Assembly: GCA_002171155.1 (NCBI GenBank)
Contig: NHHF01000049.1
Location: forward strand, 1 to 14,843
DNA length: 14,843 nucleotides
Reading direction: 5' to 3'
From: Betaproteobacteria bacterium TMED156
GTDB taxonomy: Bacteria; Pseudomonadota; Gammaproteobacteria; Burkholderiales; Burkholderiaceae_A
Shown here: in pieces, positions 6,826-13,948 of the stretch
How the letters are laid out: each line of letters starts with the position of its first letter
Position numbering within the stretch: the stretch's first letter is position 1
Notes under the pieces: model-generated
The model's database searches: none
Seen by the model: only the letters and a program-made list of their open reading frames with translations
What the model was told of the DNA's origin: nothing
Made by a program: the position numbers and the translations under genes

Positions 6826-6860
6826 TTCTAGCAGGCATAAAGTCTGCCTTATAACTAGAA
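6826..6860 (+). promoter_or_regulatory. Nested inverted repeat upstream of the formate dehydrogenase operon
   Basis: An outer pair TTCTAG (6826-6831)/CTAGAA (6855-6860) encloses an inner pair AGGCA (6833-6837)/TGCCT (6845-6849) with a 7-nt loop. The two dyads are offset by 2 bp, with 1 nt between the left arms and 5 nt between the right arms. No T run follows, so a terminator for lysR is unlikely. It lies about 50 bp before the inferred start codon at 6909. It could be a LysR operator or an RNA hairpin in the leader; the sequence alone does not decide. Confidence 0.4.
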
Positions 6861-6896
6861 TAATTTACATTTACAAGTTTTTCAATTATTGGGAAC

Positions 6897-6911
6897 GAGG
6901 GGACTAAAATT
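6897..6911 (+). promoter_or_regulatory. Shine-Dalgarno sequence and ATT codon that decide the formate dehydrogenase beta start
   Basis: GAGGGG (6897-6902) is followed after 6 nt by ATT (6909-6911), in frame with the downstream coding sequence. The same GAGG core at 7-nt spacing precedes the alpha-subunit ATG (GAGGT, 8703-8707). No ATG, GTG or TTG occurs in this frame between the stop TAA at 6861-6863 and the TTG at 7083, so this is the best candidate initiation site for a full-length product. Confidence 0.5.
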
Positions 6912-8714
6912 TCTATTATTGCTTCGACCAGTGCCAACGATCTTCGCAAAGAATTAAAAAAGCGAAAAAAAGGACATAAAAAACCCAAAGGCAGGCAACC
7001 TGATTCCAATTCTGTTATCGAAATCAGACGACTGCCGGGTATCAATTTTGCTAGAAAAGATTTATTAATTGAGAATCTGCATTTGTTGCAAGATAATTTT
7101 TCTGGATTAAGAAAAAGACACATGGTTGCTCTTGCATCTGAAATGAAAATTCCAATGGCTGAAGTTTATGAGGTTGCAAGTTTCTATCATCATTTCGATC
7201 TTCTTGATGATTATGATAAACCTCCTAAATTTACTGTCAGAGTATGTGATGGTATCAGCTGCGAGTTGGCAGGTTCTGAAAAATTATATGATGATTTGAT
7301 TTCTGAAACTGAGGATGAAATTAAGGTTATCAAAGCACCTTGCATTGGACGTTGTGAGCAGGCACCTGATGCACTTGTTCATCAAAACCCTGTTCCCCAT
7401 GCAACAGTAAAAAAAATACATGCATGTATAATCAGCAATCAAACTTCACACACTCTTCCATTGACAGTTACAAATAACTTTAAAGATACTCAGAATTTCA
7501 TTCCTACTGATTACATTGGTAAAGGTTTACCAAGTTTATCCGAGCTAGGAACTACATCTCCTGAAGTTACCAATTTTGAGTCATATGTTAAGTTTGGTGG
7601 TTATAAGCTGCTACAAGACTTAGAGCAAAACAAAATTGATAGTTCAAAAATTATCGAAACAATGGAAAATTCTGGACTTAGGGGATTAGGAGGTGCTGGA
7701 TTCCCTGCCGGCCGGAAGTGGAGAATTGTTTCCAGTTACAAAGGCCCAAGACTTATGGCAGTTAACCTTGATGAAGGTGAACCAGGAACTTTCAAGGATC
7801 GAACTTATATGGAAAGAGATCCTCACCGTTTTTTTGAGGGTATGTTAGTAGCTGCAAAGGTTGTTGGTATTGAATCGTGTTATATCTACTTAAGAGACGA
7901 ATATCATGGTTGTCGTGAAATATTAGAAAGAGAAATTTCTAAGCTTTTAGGCTCTCAACTTGTCAAGCTCCCTAATATTGAAATTAGAAGAGGCGCTGGA
8001 GCTTATATTTGTGGAGAAGAATCTGCAATGATTGAGAGTATCGAAGGTAAGCGTGGTGAACCCAGAAAAAGGCCTCCTTACATTGCTGAAGTTGGTTTAT
8101 TTGGAAGACCTACTCTAGAACATAACTATGAAACACTTTATTGGGTTAGAGATATTATTGAAAAAGGTGCTGAATGGTTCTCGGGTTTTGGAAAAAATAA
8201 ACGCAAAGGAATTAGAAGTTACAGCGTCAGTGGTAGAGTTAAAAATCCTGGAGTAAAACTGGCACCAGCTGGAATAACCGTTCAAGAATTGATTGATGAC
8301 TACTGCGGAGGGATGTTGGAGGGACATGAATTTTATGGCTATCTTCCAGGAGGTGCATCTGGTGGAATTTTACCCTCTATTATGAATGATATTCCCCTTG
8401 ACTTTGATACCCTTCAACCTTACGGATGTTTTATCGGTTCTGCTGCAATTGTTGTTTTTAGCAATCAAGATAGTGCAAGAAAGGTTGCTCTTAATCTTAT
8501 GAGTTTTTTCGAACATGAGAGCTGTGGACAGTGCACGCCATGTAGATTGGGTACTTCCAAAGCCAAAGGCTTAATGTCTGAGAGTTCCTGGGACAACGTT
8601 GCTCTTGATGATTTAAAGACAGTCATGGCTGATGCATCAATATGTGGCTTGGGGCAAGCAGCACCCAATCCAATTGCTTGTGTTCAAAAGTTTTTCCCTC
8701 ACGAGGTCAAGTAA
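6909..8714 (+). CDS. fdh1B: NAD-dependent formate dehydrogenase, beta subunit (fused NuoE-NuoF-like diaphorase)
   Basis: This subunit takes electrons from the alpha subunit and reduces NAD+ in the cytoplasm. It fuses two modules. The NuoE/FdsG-like part has a [2Fe-2S] site at C113, C118, C145 and C149 (VCDGISC, APCIGRC). The NuoF/FdsB-like part has the FMN/NADH region GLGGAGFPAGRKW (259-271) and NLDEGEPGTFKDR (286-298), then the [4Fe-4S] site ESCGQCTPC plus C579 in SICGLGQA. The fusion matches Fdh1B of Methylobacterium extorquens (about 572 residues) rather than the split FdsG-FdsB of Cupriavidus. The start is unusual: conserved sequence (PKGRQ at about 26-30, RKDLLIENLHLLQD) lies upstream of the first TTG (7083) and first ATG (7122). 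I therefore start at ATT 6909 behind a good Shine-Dalgarno site, giving 601 residues. The stop TAA abuts the alpha-subunit ATG. Confidence 0.9.
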   Translation: MSIIASTSANDLRKELKKRKKGHKKPKGRQPDSNSVIEIRRLPGINFARKDLLIENLHLLQDNFSGLRKRHMVALASEMKIPMAEVYEVASFYHHFDLLDDYDKPPKFTVRVCDGISCELAGSEKLYDDLISETEDEIKVIKAPCIGRCEQAPDALVHQNPVPHATVKKIHACIISNQTSHTLPLTVTNNFKDTQNFIPTDYIGKGLPSLSELGTTSPEVTNFESYVKFGGYKLLQDLEQNKIDSSKIIETMENSGLRGLGGAGFPAGRKWRIVSSYKGPRLMAVNLDEGEPGTFKDRTYMERDPHRFFEGMLVAAKVVGIESCYIYLRDEYHGCREILEREISKLLGSQLVKLPNIEIRRGAGAYICGEESAMIESIEGKRGEPRKRPPYIAEVGLFGRPTLEHNYETLYWVRDIIEKGAEWFSGFGKNKRKGIRSYSVSGRVKNPGVKLAPAGITVQELIDDYCGGMLEGHEFYGYLPGGASGGILPSIMNDIPLDFDTLQPYGCFIGSAAIVVFSNQDSARKVALNLMSFFEHESCGQCTPCRLGTSKAKGLMSESSWDNVALDDLKTVMADASICGLGQAAPNPIACVQKFFPHEVK

Positions 8715-11555
8715 ATGAATGCTCCAGAAAATTTTGTCAAAAATTTTTCAAAAAAAACAGTTAATCTCAAATTGAACGGAGAAAGTGTTGATGCTTTTGA
8801 AGGTGAAACAATTTTGGATCTTGCAGATAGACACAATCTGGAAGTACCTAGATTATGTTACAAAACTGGTTACAGGAATGACGGAAATTGTCGATCTTGT
8901 GTGGTAGAAATCAAAGGAGAACGGGTTCTTGCTCCAAGTTGTTGTAGGACAGTTCAAGAAGGAATGGAAGTTGAAACAAATAATGATAGATCATTAAAAA
9001 GTCAGAATTTAGTACTTGAAATGTTACTTTCGGATATGCCTAGTAGTGGGTACAAATGGGAGCATGACAATGCAGAGGTGCAACATGGTGAGCTTTCATC
9101 ATGGGCAAAAAGAAAAAACGTAGTCGCAAGACAAGCATACAAGGATCACAATAGGGCTTTTGAAGAGCAGGATGATTCTCACCCAGCAATGCTTGTCAAT
9201 TTATCTGCATGCATACAATGTGATAGGTGTGTTAGAGCGTGCCGAGAAGAACAGGCAAATGACGTAATTGGAGTTTCGGGTAGAGGTGCATCATCAAAAA
9301 TAATTTTTGATTTAGATTCAAAAATGGGAGAAAGCACTTGCGTTGCTTGTGGTGAGTGTGTTCAAGCCTGTCCCACTGGTGCATTAATGCCTAAATCACT
9401 TGTTGGCAATCAGAAAGTTGATCGAGAAGTTGATTCTGTTTGTCCATTTTGTGGTGTTGGTTGCTTATTAACATACAAAGTTAAAGATGAAAAAATAGTA
9501 GCTGTTGATGGCAGAGATGGTCCTGCAAATCACAGTAGGTTGTGTGTTAAAGGTAGATTTGGTTTTGACTATGCCCACGACAAATCAAGGTTGACAAAAC
9601 CTCTTGTGCGTAAGAAAGGTATGAAAAAGGATCCTACAATGGTTGATAGTTTAAATCATTGGAGTGAAGTTTTTAGGGAGGCTACATGGGAAGAGGCTTT
9701 AGAGCTTGCGTCAGGTGGTTTGAAGAAATTACGAGACCAGTATGGTTTTGGATCATTAGCCGGTTTAGGTTCTGCCAAAGGCAGTAATGAAGAAGCTTAC
9801 TTGTTTCAAAAACTTGTAAGAACTGGCTTTAGGAACAACAACGTTGATCATTGTACTCGTTTATGTCACGCATCAAGTGTTGCCGCTTTATTAGAGGGAG
9901 TTGGATCAGGAGCTGTTAGCAATCAAGTTAGCGATGTTTCAGAGGCTGAGTTAGTAATTATAATTGGATCAAATCCGACCGAGAATCATCCAGTTGCAGC
10001 AACATGGATGAAAAATGCTGCTAATAATGGTACAAAAATAGTCTTAATTGATCCTCGCATGACTACTATTTCTAAACATGCTTGGAAGTCTTTAAAATTT
10101 AATCCAGGTAGTGACGTGTCTCTTCTAAACTCCCTATTAAACGTAATTATTCAAGAAGAATTAACTGATGAAAATTACATAAAAAATAATGTAAATAATT
10201 TTGATGATTTAAAACAAAAAGTTAAACCTTACAGCCCAGAAGTTGTTTCTAAAAAGTGCGGTATCGAACCCGAGACCATAAAAGAAGTTGCAAGAGCATA
10301 TGCAAAATCCCAAGCTTCTATGATTTTGTGGGGCATGGGAGTTAGTCAGCATATTCATGGAACTGACAACGCCAGATGTTTGATAGCATTAGCTACAATA
10401 ACTGGTCAAATTGGGAGGCCAGGAACAGGCTTACATCCTCTTAGAGGACAAAACAATGTCCAAGGAGCAAGTGATGCAGGTTTGATCCCAATGATGCTTC
10501 CTAATTACCAAAAAGTAGTTGATTCTGATGCACGCCAAAAGTTTGAAAAGTTTTGGAATTCTCCGCTCGACGAAAAACCTGGTTACACTGTTACAGAAAT
10601 TATGGATAAAGTGTTTTCAAAAGACAATGATCCTCACAAAATTAGAGGCTTGTACATCATGGGTGAAAATCCTGCAATGAGTGATCCAAATCTTAACCAT
10701 GCAAGGTCAGCTCTTGCTTGTTTAGAACTTTTAGTTGTGCAAGACATTTTTATGACTGAAACTGCTTGGTTAGCAGATGTTGTTTTGCCTGCCTCTGCAT
10801 GGCCTGAAAAAACTGGAACAGTTTCGAATACTGACCGAATGGTACAAATGGGTAGAAAAGCTATAGATTGTCCTGGAGATGCCCGACAAGATCTATGGAT
10901 TATTCAAGAAATGGCTAAAGGGTTAGGTCTAAAGTGGAAATATAATGGTCCTGATTCCGGAGTGGCTGAAGTTTATGATGAAATGCGTCATGCAATGAAA
11001 GACGCAATTTGGGGAATTACTTGGAAACGGTTGGAAGATGAACAAAGTGTTACTTACCCTTGTTTGGATGAAAATCTTCCAGGCGAATCAGTTGTTTTCA
11101 AGAAAGGTTTCCCAACAAAAGATGGTAAAGCAAACCTAGTTCCAGCTGATCCAATTTCGCCCAATGAAATACCAGACCTGGATTATCCTTTTGTTTTTAT
11201 TACAGGTAGACAACTTGAACATTGGCACACTGGAAGTATGACAAGAAGGGCGAGCATTTTAAATGCAATTGAACCTGCTCCAACTTTTCAAATGTGCAGA
11301 AAAGATATTGAAAAACATAATCTATTTCCAGGCCAAATATGTAAACTAAGCTCTAGGAGGGGTAGTGTGATTGCCTCAATCAGACAAGATGAATCAACTC
11401 CTGAAGGAACTATATTTATGGGATTCGCTTATAGAGAAGCTGCTGCCAATTTGCTTACAAATAATGCAATTGATCCTGTTGCAAAGATTCCGGAATTCAA
11501 ATATTGCGCTGTTAAAATAGTGCCCATAATAAAAAAACTTGATAGCAAAAATTAA
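8715..11555 (+). CDS. fdh1A: NAD-dependent formate dehydrogenase, catalytic alpha subunit (molybdenum or tungsten)
   Basis: The 946-residue subunit oxidises formate to CO2 at a bis-MGD metal site and relays electrons to the beta subunit. It begins with a [2Fe-2S] ferredoxin domain (C48, C59, C62, C76). A two-cluster 4Fe-4S segment follows (C166, C169, C172, C176 and C209, C212, C215, C219). The molybdopterin oxidoreductase domain has its own cluster (C243, C246, C250, C277). The active site has C384-H385 in TRLCHASSV; the codon is TGT, so it is a cysteine, not selenocysteine, form. The C-terminal MGD-binding domain includes TGRQLEHWHTGSMTRR. There is no Tat signal, as expected for a cytoplasmic enzyme. 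GAGGT (8703-8707) lies 7 nt before the ATG, which directly follows the beta stop. Whether Mo or W is used cannot be told. The stop is 1 bp from the convergent regulator's stop. Confidence 0.96.
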   Translation: MNAPENFVKNFSKKTVNLKLNGESVDAFEGETILDLADRHNLEVPRLCYKTGYRNDGNCRSCVVEIKGERVLAPSCCRTVQEGMEVETNNDRSLKSQNLVLEMLLSDMPSSGYKWEHDNAEVQHGELSSWAKRKNVVARQAYKDHNRAFEEQDDSHPAMLVNLSACIQCDRCVRACREEQANDVIGVSGRGASSKIIFDLDSKMGESTCVACGECVQACPTGALMPKSLVGNQKVDREVDSVCPFCGVGCLLTYKVKDEKIVAVDGRDGPANHSRLCVKGRFGFDYAHDKSRLTKPLVRKKGMKKDPTMVDSLNHWSEVFREATWEEALELASGGLKKLRDQYGFGSLAGLGSAKGSNEEAYLFQKLVRTGFRNNNVDHCTRLCHASSVAALLEGVGSGAVSNQVSDVSEAELVIIIGSNPTENHPVAATWMKNAANNGTKIVLIDPRMTTISKHAWKSLKFNPGSDVSLLNSLLNVIIQEELTDENYIKNNVNNFDDLKQKVKPYSPEVVSKKCGIEPETIKEVARAYAKSQASMILWGMGVSQHIHGTDNARCLIALATITGQIGRPGTGLHPLRGQNNVQGASDAGLIPMMLPNYQKVVDSDARQKFEKFWNSPLDEKPGYTVTEIMDKVFSKDNDPHKIRGLYIMGENPAMSDPNLNHARSALACLELLVVQDIFMTETAWLADVVLPASAWPEKTGTVSNTDRMVQMGRKAIDCPGDARQDLWIIQEMAKGLGLKWKYNGPDSGVAEVYDEMRHAMKDAIWGITWKRLEDEQSVTYPCLDENLPGESVVFKKGFPTKDGKANLVPADPISPNEIPDLDYPFVFITGRQLEHWHTGSMTRRASILNAIEPAPTFQMCRKDIEKHNLFPGQICKLSSRRGSVIASIRQDESTPEGTIFMGFAYREAAANLLTNNAIDPVAKIPEFKYCAVKIVPIIKKLDSKN

Positions 11556-11556
11556 C

Positions 11557-12195
11557 CTAAGGATCTATTAGACCACTTTGCACAGCTATTATTGCCAACT
11601 CGGCTTGATTTTTTGCATTCAATTTTTGTTTAATATTATACAGATGCGTTCCTATTGTTCTAGGAGAAAGGTGAAGCACTTCAGCGATATTGTTTACTGA
11701 CTTACCTTTTGCTAGTGACATAAATACGTCGAATTCCCTTTCCGATAATACATCAACAGGAGTTACATCTCCTCCAAACTGTTTGACTGCCATTTTTTGT
11801 GCTAAATTTGCTTCAACATACATTGAACCTGACGCTACTTGCCGTATTGCTTTAATTAACTCTTCAGCAGCTCCTCTTTTTGACAAATAACCTATAGCAC
11901 CTGCCTTTAGAGCTCTCTTAGGGTGAATGGTATCCTCATGGGCAGATAAAATTAAAATTTTTGGAGAGGGAGATTTAGATAAGATTCTACCTATAGCTTC
12001 TAAACCCCCCATTCCTGGCATAGATAGATCCATTACTAGTACATCAGGTTTAGTTTCAGCACAAATTTTAATGGCATCCTCACCACTTTGAGCTTCGCCT
12101 ATCACATCGATATCATTAGTGTCTTGAAGAAGCAAACGAAAACCCATTCTGACTACAGCATGATCATCAGCTAATACAATTTTAATTTTATTCAT
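11557..12195 (-). CDS. NarL/FixJ-family response regulator
   Basis: The 212-residue protein has an N-terminal receiver domain with acidic residues D10/D11, phospho-acceptor D56 (VLVMDLSMPGMGG), S84 and K106. Its C-terminal LuxR-type helix-turn-helix runs from about residue 148 (LSEREFDVFMSLAKGK...LSPRTIGTHLYNIKQKL). Phosphorylation by the kinase encoded 31 bp upstream should switch on DNA binding. The pair resembles MoxYX and FlhSR systems, which control C1-oxidation genes in methylotrophs, and it lies beside formate dehydrogenase, so control of formate or formaldehyde metabolism is a reasonable inference, not shown. The gene is convergent with the formate dehydrogenase alpha gene with only 1 bp between stop codons, so transcripts must overlap. 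Confidence 0.93.
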   Translation of the reverse strand: MNKIKIVLADDHAVVRMGFRLLLQDTNDIDVIGEAQSGEDAIKICAETKPDVLVMDLSMPGMGGLEAIGRILSKSPSPKILILSAHEDTIHPKRALKAGAIGYLSKRGAAEELIKAIRQVASGSMYVEANLAQKMAVKQFGGDVTPVDVLSEREFDVFMSLAKGKSVNNIAEVLHLSPRTIGTHLYNIKQKLNAKNQAELAIIAVQSGLIDP

Positions 12196-12226
12196 TTAAA
12201 TTTTTTTTTAATCAGATAAAGTAATT

Positions 12227-13948
12227 TTATATACTTTTTGTCAAACTATAGGGTAATGTTGCTATAATTTCAGTCCCAATATTCGAATTAGTTTTTATTA
12301 CTAATTCACCACCCAAGCTTTGCATTCTCTCTTTCATACCTCTTATTCCAAATCTATCTGGATTCTCTAACCTATTAGCTGAAATTCCAATTCCATCATC
12401 TTTAACTATCAATATTGTCTCAAGCTCTCTAGATGACTGATTTAAAGTGATTTCAATTTTTGAAGCTTTAGAGTGCTTAATGGAGTTGTTTACACATTCC
12501 TGAGCAACTCTGAAAAGCGAAATTTCGGACTCTTGTGATAAAGAAATTGATTCAGCTCTCAATATAAATTTAATGGGTTCATGAATGTTATTCCATTGCT
12601 CAACAGCTTCGGTAAGTGTCTCTCTTATACCAAACTTTTCTAATGCTATAGGTCTCAATCTTTGAATTATATTATGAATGGCATCATAAATTTGACCTGC
12701 CGCTGATACAATTGCAGTACTACTCGAGTAAGTTTTGGAATCATTTTTAACGGTCCTGTTAGCAATAGATTGTGCAATACTTTTGATTGCAGTTATGTAC
12801 TGACCCAACTCATCGTGCAGTTCCAATGTTAGGGCCTTTCTTTCTTCTTCTAATTTCTGCTGTACTAGTATGCTTAATTCTCGATTTTTTTCCAATTCTT
12901 TTTGCACATTTTCAGCTTTACGTCTTTCAGATAAATCTCTAATTACAAATAAAGCACCTAAAACTTCATCATTGCTTGGTTGGATAATTGGTGATACTTG
13001 AACAAAAACTTCTACACTTAGACCTCTAATTGAGTTTCTAAAAGTTTCATAACCGGATTTACTTTTTTTTCTCTGAATTTGTTTAAGGTCATCTTCAACT
13101 TCATGAGCTAATTCTGGGGGAGAAAGTACCGTGATGTTCTCCTCCTCAAAAGAATAATCAGAAGATCCAAACAGTTTTGATGCAGCTGGATTCCAAAAGT
13201 TTATTTCTCCATTGGGATTAGTTATAAATAGGGCATCAGATGATTGCCGAATAGCCAAAGCAAGTCTGTTATTTTCTAGGTTACCTGACTCCAAAGCTAC
13301 AGCCATATGATTAAATCCTTCAGTAACTGAATGGAATTCTGCTATCGGGTAATCTGGAAGTCGAGTTTTTAAATCACCCTTACTCATTTTTTTTAGAGCA
13401 TCAACAATACTCTCGATAGGCAATAATGACCTACTAATTATCCAGAATACTAGAATATTTAGTAATAAAAAAAAACCAACAGCCAATATTGCCATATCTC
13501 GAACATCATCCCAAGAATCAATAATTGATCGAGAAACATTTGGAACGACTCTGACTTGAAATCCATTTCCAGGAATAATTATTGTATTAAGTTTCGGAGC
13601 GACTAATTTGGAAAACCATTCAGGAGCATATCTACCAACTTTATACTTGCTTGGTGGAGAAACATGAACAAGATCTCCCAAACTATTAATCATTTGTATT
13701 TCATGGGCACGAACTCTACCAAGGTTATCTAAAAAACCTTTCACCATCATTTGTTTATCAGAATTTGAACTATTTAATTGTGCACTGGATAAAAAAATTG
13801 TTAAAAGTTGCACGGTTACTTTTGTTCCAGTCTCTATTTCCTCGCGCACTTGTCTTTTAATATCATTGATTTGCATTATTGCAGTTGATGCTAAGAATAG
13901 AAGCATTAATAAAGTAACAAAAATATTTATCCGAAATCTCAAACTCAT
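12227..13948 (-). CDS. Membrane sensor histidine kinase with LapD/MoxY-type input, HAMP and PAS domains (HisKA_3 class)
   Basis: The 573-residue inner-membrane kinase has TM1 (about 8-27), a roughly 120-residue periplasmic part, TM2 (about 151-172), HAMP (173-225), PAS (about 229-341), a coiled-coil linker (341-372) and the catalytic core. The phospho-acceptor is H378 in LELHDELGQ, the HisKA_3/NarX pattern. The ATPase has its N box at NN487-488 (ECVNNSIKHS) and glycine boxes DDGIG (517-521) and FGIRGM (533-538). The EEIETGTKVTVQLL stretch after TM1 resembles the LapD_MoxY_N input domain of kinases near methanol and formaldehyde oxidation genes; this is by eye. The ATG overlaps the proline iminopeptidase stop in an ATGA arrangement, so translation is coupled. 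The response regulator follows after 31 bp. The signal sensed is unknown. Confidence 0.93.
   Translation of the reverse strand: MSLRFRINIFVTLLMLLFLASTAIMQINDIKRQVREEIETGTKVTVQLLTIFLSSAQLNSSNSDKQMMVKGFLDNLGRVRAHEIQMINSLGDLVHVSPPSKYKVGRYAPEWFSKLVAPKLNTIIIPGNGFQVRVVPNVSRSIIDSWDDVRDMAILAVGFFLLLNILVFWIISRSLLPIESIVDALKKMSKGDLKTRLPDYPIAEFHSVTEGFNHMAVALESGNLENNRLALAIRQSSDALFITNPNGEINFWNPAASKLFGSSDYSFEEENITVLSPPELAHEVEDDLKQIQRKKSKSGYETFRNSIRGLSVEVFVQVSPIIQPSNDEVLGALFVIRDLSERRKAENVQKELEKNRELSILVQQKLEEERKALTLELHDELGQYITAIKSIAQSIANRTVKNDSKTYSSSTAIVSAAGQIYDAIHNIIQRLRPIALEKFGIRETLTEAVEQWNNIHEPIKFILRAESISLSQESEISLFRVAQECVNNSIKHSKASKIEITLNQSSRELETILIVKDDGIGISANRLENPDRFGIRGMKERMQSLGGELVIKTNSNIGTEIIATLPYSLTKSI

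Noticed and set aside
7083..7085. TTG as the start of the formate dehydrogenase beta subunit
   Set aside because: It would cut off the conserved RKDLLIENLHLLQD part of the NuoE-like domain and has no Shine-Dalgarno sequence in front of it.
6743..7123. 126-residue open frame on the minus strand over the lysR-fdh gap
   Set aside because: It is antisense to the conserved N-terminal region of the formate dehydrogenase beta subunit. Its composition follows from that gene, and no family features are seen.
9864..9869. Possible selenocysteine at the formate dehydrogenase active site
   Set aside because: The active-site codon before the catalytic histidine is TGT, not TGA, so the enzyme is the cysteine form.
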